Shown: in pieces, positions 36,810 to 49,231 of the stretch
Numbering within the stretch: the first letter of the stretch is position 1
Layout of the letters: the number at the start of each line of letters is the position of its first letter
Origin: Salvia splendens
Lineage: Eukaryota; Streptophyta; Magnoliopsida; Lamiales; Lamiaceae
Direction of reading: 5' to 3'
DNA length: 64,000 bases
Assembly: GCF_004379255.2 (NCBI RefSeq)
Contig: NC_056040.1
Coordinates: 30,222,852 to 30,286,851, forward strand
Translations under genes and position numbers: made by a program
The notes under the pieces: generated by a model
The model's database searches: none
What the model was told of the DNA's origin: nothing
Seen by the model: only the letters and a program-made list of their open reading frames with translations

Positions 36810-36964
36810 AGTTACATGTCATATCTCAGTCATTTCCTTTTTTGGCATTCTCTCTCTTATTTTTTCCTCCCTACCTTATTCATTCTCCACTTTACTAACA
36901 AAAACTCATTCTCTTAAATTCCGTGCCGAAAAGAAATGTCTCTCTTAGCAAGGGACGGAGGGAG
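36810..36964. mobile_element. Stowaway-like MITE in the WRKY intron, decayed left end
   Basis: The right end is GGGACGGAGGGAG, then TA. GTGCCGAAAAGAAATG and the left-side ATTTCCTTTTTTGGCA are an inverted pair as in the copy at 5433. Confidence 0.6.
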
Positions 36965-36990
36965 TAGATATCAATATAGGATTCTAATAG

Positions 36991-37197
36991 ACGTCAAACT
37001 AATTTCTAGCACCAAACCTTCGAATCCTTCATTTTTAATTCGTTTTAGTTTATTTTAGTACAAGGTTAGATAACACGGAGTTCATTTTCAGTTCGCTTTA
37101 GTTCATTTTATACAAAACGATCTTAAAATGAACTCCGTGCTATCTAATAATGAACTCCTTATTGGTTCGACAATTTGACACTAGGAATTAGTTCGGC
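36991..37197. mobile_element. Small foldback element in the WRKY intron
   Basis: Outer sequences around AACTAATTTCTAGCACCAAA and its imperfect complement near 37,170-37,195 form the ends. The inner TTAGATAACACGGAGTTCAT (37,067 onward) pairs almost perfectly with 37,124-37,146. No target duplication was found. Confidence 0.6.
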
Positions 37198-40100
37198 ATA
37201 TATCACAACCCATTCAAGTATGTAATGTACAATATCAGTATAGACATATTAATATATGGAAACTATATCAGTCCATAATGGCTTTCTTAAAAAATTTTAA
37301 GATACCAACATATCTATAATACCATTTCAATATAATACATGCACAAATATCATTACATATGCACACGAAAACTATATCTGTGAATGTAGACAATTATACC
37401 CTTTCTATTTAAATTAATTGGAAAATATTGCCACATGACATGCTTTGATACCATTAGATCAATAAATCCAATTGATATTATTGGTTCTAGTTCACATTTT
37501 AGATGTGGTTCTAATTTGATTACATCTATGAACTATATATATAATATATATACTTTCTAAATTAATTGCAAAATTAAGTGGGTGTATAAATAATAAATAG
37601 GATTCTTACATATCTGAAGCAAATAGGAAGACGGTTTTAGGAGCAAAGTGTTATTAAATGCTTATCTCATTTTTTATTGGTTTACACTAGTGATTCTTAT
37701 ATTTATGTCACTGTTATTACTTATTCGTTTAAAGAGTAATCTTTACTTGTACAGTTGTACTACTTTCAGTCTTAGATTGTAAGGATCAATGTTTTAAACC
37801 AATCTAGAAGAGGCATCAATATTTTACTTACCTAGGATTTGGGTTCCCACGGACCACTTTCTGGCCATACTTACGCCAGCGATATCCATCATCCAGTATA
37901 TCGACCTCACTCAGTCTGAACAACAACTCGTGGTTCACGGATGGGTTTAACAACCGGTGTGACATCAATACCATCTTCAATTTTCCTGCTCAGATCAGTC
38001 ACCAATATATACCTCATCACATAATGATAAACAATTAAACATGCTAGAAATTTTACAAAGGTGTATACCTCTGTTTCAAGACAGATCATCATCTTCAGCA
38101 TCATCATTTTGGCCTTGAAACTGTGAACCTGAACCATCTATTCCCTCATTTGTTTGCAGAGGTGACAACATTGGAGAGCCACTTTTCTCCATATTATTGG
38201 TGTTCATCTTGTCTTCAACAACAGTAATTAAAATTGCATAAGTACTAGCCATATGTACTTCCAAATGTGATCTTATGGAATAACTAATTTAAGCTAAGCC
38301 ATGAAACTTGAAGATTGGAGCTTGGACATTTGAGGGAAGTTCCGTTTGTCTTAAAATGAGCATAACATGCTGGGGAGAAATAAATTCTAGATGACACTAC
38401 CACTTTATGGTAATAGCAGTTAATCTTAATTACAGGTGGGGTGGACTACCAGATTGTTTATTTCTCTCAAACCGCCAACCAGAAAATCTAACTAAACACA
38501 CAGAATAGAATTTGGTCTTGAAAACAAATCCTTCTTAGGAACAACATACCCAAAAATCATCTCGATATTAAACAGATAAAATGTTTGACATAACCACAAA
38601 CAATAGACAGCAGTAAAGGAAATTTTGAACTCAGTGAGAAAACAGGCTTTCGCCACAAAATATTGCAGGCGGTGTCAGATGACTAAGATCAGAGAATTTC
38701 AATTCTTGACACTATGTGCACAAATTGGATATATCGAGAGAGAGGGAGAGGCATAAGTTTTGGAAGGTATAAGTTTCACAAAACACCGCATTTTAAATGT
38801 CAAATAAACCTTAGTAGAGTTAGGCCAGTTACCCTCTTGACCAGCCAATGATAAGCCCTTGTCTACTTTATCCTCTTGAATGGACATAAGAGCCCCAGGA
38901 TTGTGCCGACGTGCACTTTGAGGTTTGGGATGATCATGTGAACCCTTGTACAAATTTCTGTAATATGTCCACTTGGAGATCGTTCAAATATTTTTTTCAC
39001 CTCACAGTTTGGGTATGTACATTTATAGTAACTTCGTGGAAACTCACTTCCTTTAACCAGTTTCTGCCCATATTTTCTCCAGTTATACGCATCTTCTGAT
39101 GTTCTTTCAGCTGAGATTGGCGAGCTGCTATCTTTATGCTCAGAAACTGACACTTGTGCACCTGTATTGGACTGTGGTCCTTGATTCGATTCATCAATAC
39201 TATCATAGACAGATGAATCTTGTTGAGCTACAGCATGATTTTGTTGTGCTAAACAAGAGGGTGTAGCTGACTGAGAATATTGCTGATCTTGATGAGTGAC
39301 TGGTCCGTTTTGATTCATTCCAACAGGAACCTTTTCTCCCAAAAAAAGGTATCCAGTGAGATATGAAGACCTTGGATAACTACAGGGAGGATCAGACCTC
39401 ACTGATCCTAATAAATTGATCTTCACTCTGAATGTGTAATCTTTTTGATCATGTCAAACCATAGAAGACAAACTATATTTATATGTTTGTCCACGAGACA
39501 CATAAAACAATTATCCTTAATCCATCAAAATATAGAAAATTAAGGACACAAAGGCCTGAAATCTATCAAAAGTTCGACCAGTTAGTCATTCGAAGGAAAG
39601 TTCTACAATCATAAGTTCAACAAGCAATCCGATTCTACTATTCTATAAATTATTTGGTTTAGACAATATCAAGGCATGAAACATAATTTAAAATCATTTT
39701 GCAACCCATTCAATTGTTTGAGTACATGCAGCCTATTTTGAAAACTATACCAAAAATAAGAGTTATCTTAAGACCTAAAGGAAAGTTTTGGTGTGTTACC
39801 GACATTCCTGCAGAAGATAATCCTGATGTGGTACTAACTCCAGTATGAAACCTAAACTCGAAACCAATGGATGTTTTTTCATCTACAACAACATTACCAC
39901 TGGTGGATTTTTTCTCTAATAGAATCGCTGCATTTTCAACAGATGCTTGCATCAACTGAGGCTTGAAAAAGGAACCCGTGGTCGGAGAAGGCTTGGCCTG
40001 CAATGTAGCAGTAGTTCAAGTAAATGAATTTTTACACAATAGATGTATCAAATCTCCTTTAGAACTCCACAGAAATGAAATGAAATTTGATCTCATGACA

Positions 40101-41233
40101 TCTTAAATGTTCTCATTTTATAAATTCCCAAGTGCAAAATAAACAGCTATCTGCACTTCAAACATTCTAATATACCATGTAGCCTCCAAAGATCAAAACA
40201 GCAGAAAATCTTCAAGTGCCGCTAAGTAAAGGATAATTCAATTTGTTAAGATCAAAGAGATTTGAAACCTTTCTCTCTAAAATTGTAATGACTCCTTCAA
40301 AGAGCAGGAAGGCTAAAGCTGTGTATTGTTTGAGCGGAAAGAGCGGTTAATAAGTAATTAGGGGAAAGTTGAAATTTAATTCTACTTATGAAACAGTATC
40401 AAAGTCGGTAGCGAATCCGAATTTGAATTGTTGTGGTGCATTGATGAATTGAGTGAAGGTGAAATGCGACCTTAATGTTGGAGAGAAGAACGGGAGAGTC
40501 GAGGAAGGAGGTCGGACTGAGACCAGGAGGAATGGTAATGCAAGTAGACCGAGAGATCGGGAGCTTCGGCGGTACCTAGCTCCGTCGGTGGATCCGCCGG
40601 CATCGGTCACGTGCGGGTAGGAATAGTGAGACCGGTCTTCCTCTTCCATACAAGGAAACAACACTACTCTTACAAATTCAATGACAGAAGAGAGAACTCA
40701 GGAGAGAGAATTTCTATATTATTAGTTACTCTCTTCTCCCATGTTCTTAAAAAGTTTTATATAACAGTGATTTGGAAAAGTTAATGGAACGCCTATTTTG
40801 TACATTTATATACTGGTATTTATTTTTTTGAATAGCTTGATTTTGACATATGATGGAATAAGAAATAGTAATGGTACATTTATTAGTTTCAAGAAATGAA
40901 ACTGCAATGCAGTATGAAAAAGAAAAATTGGGTACATCATCAGACCAAAAAAAAAATGAAAGCCGAACAGAATCTAAAAGAGAATCCGAAAATTGGTTGG
41001 TTGTGGAATAGAAAAGAGAGATTAGTGGGATTGGATATGATCATACAATAGAAGGAAAAAAAAAAGCAATCATACAACATTTGACAGTTGGTTGTCTGAG
41101 TTGAGAATCTCAGCCTAACCTGTACCAATAACATTAACTCTTGCCCCACATTATTCAACTTCTCCACATTGTAAATCACGTTTTTACTTCAATCTGGCCT
41201 CTTCTTCTTCAATATAGATTTCATACAATAATC

Positions 41234-41267
41234 ACCAGCCCAGCCCAGCCCAGCCCAGCCCAGCCCA
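41234..41267. repeat. Pentanucleotide (CAGCC)n microsatellite
   Basis: Six to seven units, about 0.6 kb upstream of the WRKY start codon. Confidence 0.95.
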
Positions 41268-41344
41268 CCTATGCATATTAATTGTATAATAACTAACCAA
41301 ACGAAATGAAGAAGATACACCTTTTTCAATTAGGTATAAATATA

Positions 41345-41731
41345 GAATAATGCTATGTGGTCACATTATAACCAGCCATAAATTAATTAAATAACAAAAA
41401 AAAATTGATTTTTTTTTCAAATTTTTGGTTTAATACTACTTGATTTTACTTTTATATCATTTTTATTATATGTTGCTCAACATGTTAGTGTTGTTCTTTC
41501 GTAGTTTTTGCTCAACTTATTACTACTGTCATTTCTTGATTGTTGCTCAACGTATACAGTAATTCGTGATATTAATGTGTTTTACGTAATGGAATTCAAA
41601 GATAAGTATCAACTCACAAGTCCATTCACACACATATAAATTTATATCGGTAATTCTAATTTTTTTATACATGTAAATGGACTAAATTAACTCTTTATAG
41701 CCGGCCACATTATGGTCATTTAGCATCACTC
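41345..41731. mobile_element. Mutator-like MITE, 387 bp, with perfect 9-bp duplication
   Basis: ATAAATATA flanks both sides (41,336-41,344 and 41,732-41,740). The imperfect inverted ends are GAATAATGCTATGTGGTCAC and the complement of CATTATGGTCATTTAGCATC. There is no coding frame. Confidence 0.85.
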
Positions 41732-41741
41732 ATAAATATAA

Positions 41742-43085
41742 CATACCTACTTCTCAAGAGCTCTATTCTATTAAACTTAAGATTATAAAATACAGTAGGT
41801 TGTGATTAAGTATTTCAAAACCATCAATCTTCTATATATTCAAATTAAAGCTCTTAAAAGAAAGCACAATTCCCATCTGGGACTAGCAGAATCACTGGCG
41901 GACACACGTACAAATGGGGAGGGCTTAAGCCCCTACCTAAAATATTTTTTGGGATTTTTTCTGTTTTGAAAATGACTAAAAATTTTAAAATTTATCTCTA
42001 GCCCTCACCAACTAACGATATTGAAGACTAAATCATCAAAAGTTGAATAGTAAGATGAGCTAAAATGAATCAAGAAGTAAAAAATTACTGTGAATAAAAT
42101 GAAGAACAATGGTTTACTTCGATGAGTTTGAGGAAGAAGATGACTTGATTACAATTAATATCATAAACTTCCTAGTAAAGTGTATCAAGATGGTGTGCTT
42201 TTCTAAAAATTGCCGATTCGTTTATTGGATGCTAAATTAAATAAAATCTATTCGTTTTATGGAAATATTTGGATTTCTTTAAAAATGTGTTTAGTTAAAC
42301 TTTCTTTGGACTTAGGGAGAGGAAACTAAATTTCAATTTAATAACTTAGTTTTCAATTAGTGAATTCTAATTTTTCGTCTCCTTTATACTAACTTTTTAC
42401 AGAATCATAATCCACAAAGTATTATTTTAATTTTCTTTCCAAATAATCGATGTAAACTCAATTTTTATTTTCTTTTGTGACTTTAATCCATAAATTAAAT
42501 TTTTAACTTTTTTTCCTTTTCAACTTAATTATGCAAACACTTCTTGTATTTTTACTGGTATATTTTTTATTATAAAAAAATAATATACCCCCGATACAAA
42601 AATAGTCTTTCTTTTGGTATATTCACCAAATTTAATATCGTTTCTATTTACAGAAAGATTTCCACCAATTTTTCTCCCCTCCTATGTACTTTATCACTGT
42701 TTCTCTTATGATACCAATAAACATTAAAACTTGTTTCGTCTGTAAGATTATTTTCGTAGATAATGAGGATATATACTGAAGCCCCTGCTAACAAAAATTC
42801 CTGCGTCCTCCCCGGAGCAAAAAGGGCCAAGAGAAATGAACAAATGAATTCAATTGAAAAGGGCCTAGACAATGTCGCTCTCATTTCATATTGGGATCAG
42901 CTAATATTTCAAGAGTTCCCTTGGTCATTAACAACTAACGGAAACACACGATTTGGTTTTCATGCCAAAATCGTGATGATAAAAAAAAGGAAGAAATGCC
43001 TTCCAGACACCAAAAGTTTAAGAACCCTTGCATATCAGGATATCACACTAGTGGGTATTGGGATGATACATCATTTCCAAACAAG
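41742..43085. other. AT-rich DNA with one element end and an unplaced open frame
   Basis: At 41,893-41,950 there is a GGCGGA-type element end (CACTGGCGGACACACG, then GGGGAGGGCTTAAGCCCC). The plus-strand frame at 42,763 onward has an exon-like composition, but I recognise no domain. It runs into the foldback element at about 43,090. Confidence 0.3.
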
Positions 43086-43089
43086 AGAT

Positions 43090-43826
43090 TTCGCAATATG
43101 GGTCTCACTTTGCTGACCTTTCGAAATTAGGGATTAAATTCGCAAACCTTTCGAAAAATAGGATTAAGATATGAATTTTTCTGAAAAAGGGTTTTTCACT
43201 TTTTATATTTTTTCTCTTATTTTTCTTATTATTTTCCTCCCAATAATTATAAATTGACCAGACAACCCTTCACATTTTGACCAATTTCTCAAAAATTGCT
43301 ATACAGGGACTATGTACACAAATTTTCTACTTTTTGAGAATATGTATATATATGTAGACGGTATGTACACTGAACAAAAAATAACAATATCTTATATAAA
43401 AGGTACATATGCAATTGAGGGATAGTCAGCAGGAAGAGTAGAATGGAGGCGGAGGCGGAGGCGATGAAGAGGCGGCGGGAAGAGGAGGGTGTAGGCGGAA
43501 GAGGCAGTGGAAAGAGGAGGGTGGAGGCGGAGGAGGCGAAGTGGAGGGAAGAATTTCGATTGGATTTTTGAAGTGAGCACAGAATCTTTTGGTTTGGAGG
43601 TGGAGCAGAATATTGATTGAATTTTTGAGAATTTGGTCAAAAAGTGAGAGGTAGTTTGGTCATCTTATAAGTATTGGGAGAAAAATAATAAGAAAAAAAT
43701 ATATATACAAAACTGAAAAATCTTATTCTGAAAAATTCGCATACCTCGATCTCATTTTCTGAAATGTCAGCAAGTTTAATCTCTAATCTCGAAAGATCGG
43801 AGAATTGAGACCCATATTTCCCTCTA
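43090..43826. mobile_element. Mutator-like foldback element related to 12,445-14,360
   Basis: AATATGGGTCTCACTTTGCT and about 80 further bases on the left are mirrored by sequence ending ATTGAGACCCATATTT on the right. Inside is a purine-rich GGAGGCGGAGG tract (43,440-43,550). No clear target duplication was found. Confidence 0.7.
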
Positions 43827-43839
43827 TCCAAATCCACCA

Positions 43840-44985
43840 TTACCTAAGGCCATGTTGTAATAACCAGATTTTGCATGTATTTCTTGAGTATAGGTTCCTG
43901 GAGAAACCCAAAGTGGCTCCCGACAACTCATTACCCTTACAAATCTACGGAAGAGCCCACATATAGAAGGAATAGACATGCCTAAGGTTTCAGAACTGCC
44001 CGGTTCCAGTTCCAAAAAATGTCGAACTGGAACCGAGCCTTGAGCGCATTTCGCGGTTACGTTCTGGTTCGAAAACCGTCAGTTTCAGTTTCAGTCCTAA
44101 ACCGGCTGTTTGTCGAGGTTCAGTTCGATTCCCAAACCCCGATTTTTGCCTTTTTTTGCAGTCTCGGTTCGGTTTTACGATTTTCGTTAAGCTTTTTGCA
44201 CTTCTGGCACGGTTTCAGTTTCAAAATTTTGGAACCTAAACCTCCCACTATTCAAAAGTTGCGGTTTTGATTCCATTTAAATATCACGGTTGCGGTTCAA
44301 AACCATAACCGCGGTTACGATTTCGTGGTTAACCACCCAAACTGTAAATCTTGGGCATCTCTAGGATGGAATCACAAGAGATCATGTCATGCCATATTCT
44401 CCAGAAGATGAACCAAGGTATGGAGCAACATGATCTGACTACAAGCTTACCTTCTTCATAGAAGATGGCTAAAACTCTTGAGTTGCCATTAAATTTCCTT
44501 TTAAACGATGATGGATTAGCAGGTGTCTTCATTCTACAAAGGAACATAATGAAATAAGTATTTCCCATTGCAGATATACATACTGCACTCCAAATTTCTT
44601 ACACTCAGTAGTAACAATCTCTTGCAAATAGGACATTTAATGAGCTAATATCTCTTCCACAAGCATTGACTACTTAGTGAAATTTATTTGACTAAAGTAC
44701 TTTAGCAAAGATTCTACTTTAGCAAAGATTCTTACAGAATCATAAATAACATAGGTTAATGAATGCTATTATACATGGATTGGTAGCCTTTGATCTTTTA
44801 TAGTAGATCGTTGATATCACAAGTCCAGAAGCTAATGAAGCTATGTGTCAAATATTTTTTACAAGTTCATTAAAGAGAATAGCCTCCAATTCAAAAGGTG
44901 AGATAAAACCTATGTAGGAAAACATCTACAAACAAGTAACTCCAGTTGATACATATTTTTCTACTAAATAATTTATTTTTATTGT
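43840..44985. other. Noncoding stretch with exon-like pieces and a GGTTC-rich segment
   Basis: Minus-strand pieces at 43,824-44,010 and 44,440-44,530 look exon-like. The latter has an AG before and GTAAGC after a frame reading FKRKFNGNSRVLAIFYEEG, but I cannot name the gene. 43,995-44,340 is rich in GGTTCCAGTTC/GAACTGGAAC and GCGGTTACG motifs and may be an unclassified repeat. Confidence 0.3.
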
Positions 44986-44989
44986 GTAT

Positions 44990-45259
44990 TGTTAAATGGT
45001 TCAGTTGACATATTTGAGGAGAAGAGAGTATTGTAAGGCTATAGATTGTATTGCATAAGATGATTCAAATGGTTCCCGACATCCATGTACTTATAGGATA
45101 GTTGGGACTCTTGAGATACTACAATAAATGTCTTCTTGGAACAAGACTAACATGGGAACAAGGCATGATTTAAATGTTCAAGTCTTGGGACTCAAATATT
45201 CTTTAACACTTCTCTCTTCTCAACACTTCTCTCTTCTCAATACTTCTCCTCTCTCAACA
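44990..45259 (-). repeat. 3' LTR of the second copia element (270 bp)
   Basis: On the plus strand it starts TGTTAAATGG and ends CTCTCAACA. It aligns to 57,117-57,387 with about 20 differences by eye, so the element is old. Confidence 0.93.
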
Positions 45260-45314
45260 CTCCCCCTCAAATTGAGTGGTGAGGTCTCCAATACTCAATT
45301 TGGAAAGCACAACT

Positions 45315-47719
45315 TCAAAACTTCTTGCGTCGAGCAAGCTGATCTTCTGAACGAACAAAAGGAAGTTCAACAATACCGTTTTCAATGTTTTCTTTGATGA
45401 AGTGTCTGTCCACCTCGACATGCTTAGTTCGATCACGTTGAACTGGATTTTGTGAGATATTTATAGCTGCTTTGTTATCACAATACAACTGACACTTGCT
45501 AGGTGAGAAATTCATCTCTTTCATCAACATTCTTAGCCATAATATCTCAGTCAACTCACTCTTAATTCCGTGAAATTCTGCTTCAGCACTCGAGAGAGCC
45601 ACCACCTTCTGTTTCTTGCTCTTCCATGTTACTAAGTTACCTCTAACAAAGGTAAGGTAGCCTGCTGTGGATTTTCTATCATTAGGATTTCCTGCCGAGT
45701 CAGCATTTGTGTACCCATGAATTTCAAGATGTTCGTTCTTGGAGAACAACACTCCATGTCCCGGAGTTCCTTTCAAATACCAACAAATCCTAAGAGCTGC
45801 CTCCATATGATCCGTTTGCGGCTTGTGCATGAACTGACTAACAATTCCCACCGCATAGGCTATGTCCGGCCTAGTGTGAGAAAGATAAATAAGTTTTTCG
45901 ACTAGTCGTTGATATTGACTACGATCGGCCAACTCAGCTCCTTCTTTGATTTGCAATCCATGATTGACAGCCATAGGAGTGGTTGCTGGTTTACATTCCA
46001 GTAGACCAGTTTCTACTAGAATATCCAAAATGTACTTTCTTTGTCGCAGAAAAATTCCTTTGGTTGACCTTAGCATTTCAATTCCAAGAAAATACTTGAG
46101 GTCACCCAAGTCCTTCATCTCAAATTCCTGAAATAAACTCTTCCTCAATTTCCCAATTTCTTCTACGTCATCAACTGTGATGATCATATCATCCACATAT
46201 ATGATTAGGCACGTGATCTTATCACCTTTCTTCTTGAAAAATAGGTATGGTCTGAATTACTCTGTGTAAATCCATATCCAATCATTGCCCCAGCAAACTT
46301 TCCGAACCACACTCTTGGGGATTGTTTCAATCCATACAAGGTTTTTCTTAATCGACACCCTTCACCTGTCTTAAAATCAGCTGCGAAACCTAGAGGTGCC
46401 TCCATATAAACTTCTTCTTCCTTCTTCAACTCAGCATGAAGGAATGCATTCGTTACATCAAACTGATGCAATGATTAGTCCTTATTAGCAGCAATGGATA
46501 GCAATACCCGAACAATGTCCATCTTGGCTACTGGAGAGATAGTCTCCGAATAGTCAACTCCATATGTCTGAGTGTAGCCTTTCGCGACAAGTCATGCCTT
46601 GTACCTTTCAATTGATCCATCAGGTCTTCTCTTGATGATAAAAACCCACCGACAGACTACTGGTCGTTTTCCTTCTGGCAGGGCACATTTCTCCCAAGTG
46701 TAGTTTCAGATCAGTGCATCAATCTCTTTCTTCATTGCTTCCCTCCAATTTTTGTGCTTCATAGCTTCTTCCCATGTCTGTGGTATTTCTTCTTCCTCAT
46801 ATAGGGCATTTTCGAAAGCCCGAGCCATTTGTGATAAATGGCCTTTTCCTAGATTCGCGATAGAGTATCGCCTTTTTCTCTCAATCTTTTCTGGTGTGGA
46901 CCTTTTGGGTCGAACTCCTTTGTTAGGCGTTGGAGGAAGTATGTATCTCCCAGTGCCAGGATCAACTCCTTCGACCTCGTTTTCTTCATTTTCCCCTTCT
47001 GTAGCCTCGGTTGGATTTCCGATCTTTTCTGTATTCACAATGTTAGCCAAACAGTTATCTGTATTTCACAAGAGTACTTATATTGGACAACCTCAACGGA
47101 GAAATAATTGGGACAATGTCACCTTCTGCAATAGACTCTACCACATCAGTGATTTGCTCAGCGGTTGCTTACTGCTTTCTCTGTCAGGTCTTCCTCGGGA
47201 TTACTTAGTTTTGGCATTGGCATTGGTATTTTCATCCAGCTTAGCGGGTCCATGTCATTGTCATTCCTAATATTATTCTCCCCATGACCGCTAAGGTGGG
47301 TGAAGAAGTACTATGTTTCAAGAAAATTGCAGTTCATTGTAACGAACATATGGTTTGACTTTGGATCAAAACACCTATACTTCTTTTGATTTATCCCATA
47401 TCCTACAAAAACACACTTAATATGACACATGGATAATTTAGTTCTTTCGTGTTTAGGGATATGAATGAAAACCGAGTATCTGAAAACTCGAGGTTCTAGT
47501 GTCAAGGGAGGAGGTATCTTGGTTAGGGTGGACAAGAGTTGCATATGGGTTTTGTGTTTGAGAATACTTGCGGGCAGGCGGTTTAAAAGGTAGGCTAAGG
47601 TGGCAATGGCTTCTGGCCAAAAATGGTTTGAGACTCGTGATTCAATGAGCATAGAATGGGTTATTTCAAGGAGAGATCGGTTTTTTCTTTCGGCTACACA
47701 GTTTTGTTCAGGAGTATAG
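45315..47719 (-). pseudogene. copia pol: integrase C-terminus, RT and RNase H
   Basis: Minus-strand order: the integrase tail (PEQNCVAERKNRSLLE, then FWPEAIATLAYLLNR, then CVFVGYG), a Glu-rich linker and WREAMKKEIDALI (to 46,706). Then come RT motifs (QFDVTNAFLHAEL, YGLKQSPRVWF), the catalytic YVDDM box intact at about 46,190-46,204, RNase H (LTWKSKKQKVVALSSAEAE in relatives; here VTWKSKKQKVVALSSAEAEF) and the end near 45,315. Frames change at about 47,311, 46,706, 46,471 and 46,200, so the protein cannot be made in one piece. Confidence 0.9.
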
Positions 47720-49231
47720 TGAAAATGTTGTTTTCTTGTCTGTCTTCTTTCTCCTCTTTTTATCGTTGTGAGCTGCTCAAGTTGAATCGTCAAACTGATC
47801 CAGCTGGTCCATGTGTGCCTTCTTCTTGCAAAATACCGGTGAGTGGATCCGGTGGGGGCTCAGACTGATCAACTTGACTTAGATCCGACTCGAGTGAGGT
47901 GAATGGGAGGACTAGAGAGCATTTTAAAAACCTTAACCCAAAATACTATTAACTAGTATAGGGAAGTAAGGATCGATCCCACAGAGATGATTTGTTTTAC
48001 ATTTGTTGTGGACACGATGGGAATGGTTGTGGCCACGCTTTCCAGGGGGTGGGTTAAGTTGAACTAATACACTTGAGAAAACTAAACTAAATAAACTGAT
48101 CAACTTGCTAAAGCTTAACTGAAATCTACTTGATCAACTCATACTAAAACTTTCCCTAAATGGACAAACATCATAAAGTGGACGACTGTCAGTCTCCTGC
48201 AAAACGTACGATAAAGTGAAAACTTTATAACAACTTCATCTTCTTCACAGAATCAACATCAAAAGCAGAGTAAAAGCAGATCTGAACAATTACGAGCAAC
48301 GAAACATTATAACAACTTGTAAACTTAAATCTACTCCTAAGATCTAAACTACGACTACGTAATTGAGAAACTAAGCCATACTCATGCAGAAATCAGAAAT
48401 AGCTATCAGATCTAAACAACCTAAAACAACTTATCCACAATTTCTTCACAACTAGCCCGGACATAACTTGAAAACTCAGATCTAACAAAATCAAAACATA
48501 ACGAAACAGTTGAGCTAAGACATGTATCATAAAACCGAAATCGAAAGTAGATCAGAGCATTCATGCATGGTAAACAAACATTTCAACAAAGATCGAAATC
48601 ATAACACTAAATTTACTGAATCTAAAAACATCCATGGTCTGCAAAAGCAAATGTAAACTGGAAATAGACAAACGAAAACAGAAATTGTTTCATCGCCTCT
48701 TCTCGATGTGGAATAACAGAACTAATAAATTAAATGACAAAAACCAACACCAAACACCTTCTAAACTAAACTAAAACAGGAACCAAGCATGTATGCAGCG
48801 GAATTTAGAAGAGTGGAGAGTTGTGAGCTCCCATTTCAGCTCTGTAAGAGAGCTGAAAACTAATGAGCGTCATGGGTTGGAAGCTACCTCATTCCTCCTT
48901 CTCTATTTCTATTTATAGGAAGGCATGAGGTCTTGATCCTTAGGGCATTTTTTCTCTGAAAAGTCTGCTTTACCCTTTACCATTGGGGGTCTTTCTTGTG
49001 TGACACATCAGTCTTCTAACTGCGTGCTCCCGTTGCATGCCATTTGATCCAACTTGATCCGTTTGCGCAACAAATTTGACTCCTTCTCCTGATCCATTCG
49101 TCCGCCCAGTTGATCAACTCATTTTCTAAAAATGGCGAACTTTCATACACACTTGGCTCAAAATTAGTCGTTAGTTCACAGAATTTGATGTAGTTTAATA
49201 ATAGAACACATGCGTGGAACGAGTCTCATCA
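47720..49231 (-). mobile_element. Solo LTR, 1.5 kb, inserted in the copia integrase
   Basis: It starts TGAAAATG and ends CTCATCA on the plus strand, flanked by TATAG on both sides (47,715-47,719 and 49,232-49,236), a perfect 5-bp duplication. Integrase coding sequence continues across the site. On the minus strand a TATA box (CCTATAAATAG, near 48,915) is followed downstream by GTGGGATCGATCC near the 3' end, as in Athila/Tat-type gypsy LTRs. That gives a minus orientation. There is no internal region. Confidence 0.88.

Larger units (their letters stand above)
33455..40649 (-). pseudogene. Group I WRKY transcription factor locus with several frameshifts (WRKY20-like)
   Basis: Six coding blocks with good splice sites: 40,649-40,471, 39,997-39,800, 39,427-38,833, 38,212-38,069, 37,985-37,832 and 33,913-33,455. 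They encode two WRKY domains ([13 protein letters not shown] in block 3; [13 protein letters not shown] split over blocks 5 and 6), each with C2H2-type ligands, the second ending HNHD. Block 1 contains, out of frame, KLPISRS and IPPGLSPTSFLDSP, and block 2 has KPSPTTGSFFKPQ, both typical of group I WRKYs. I see net frameshifts in block 1 (about 40,575), near the start of block 3 (about 39,390), after HITEI (about 38,955), at the end of block 4 (about 38,078) and in block 5 before SEVDILDD (about 37,907). Such factors bind W-boxes in nuclear promoters. With these breaks it is a pseudogene, unless the shifts are assembly errors. Confidence 0.82.
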
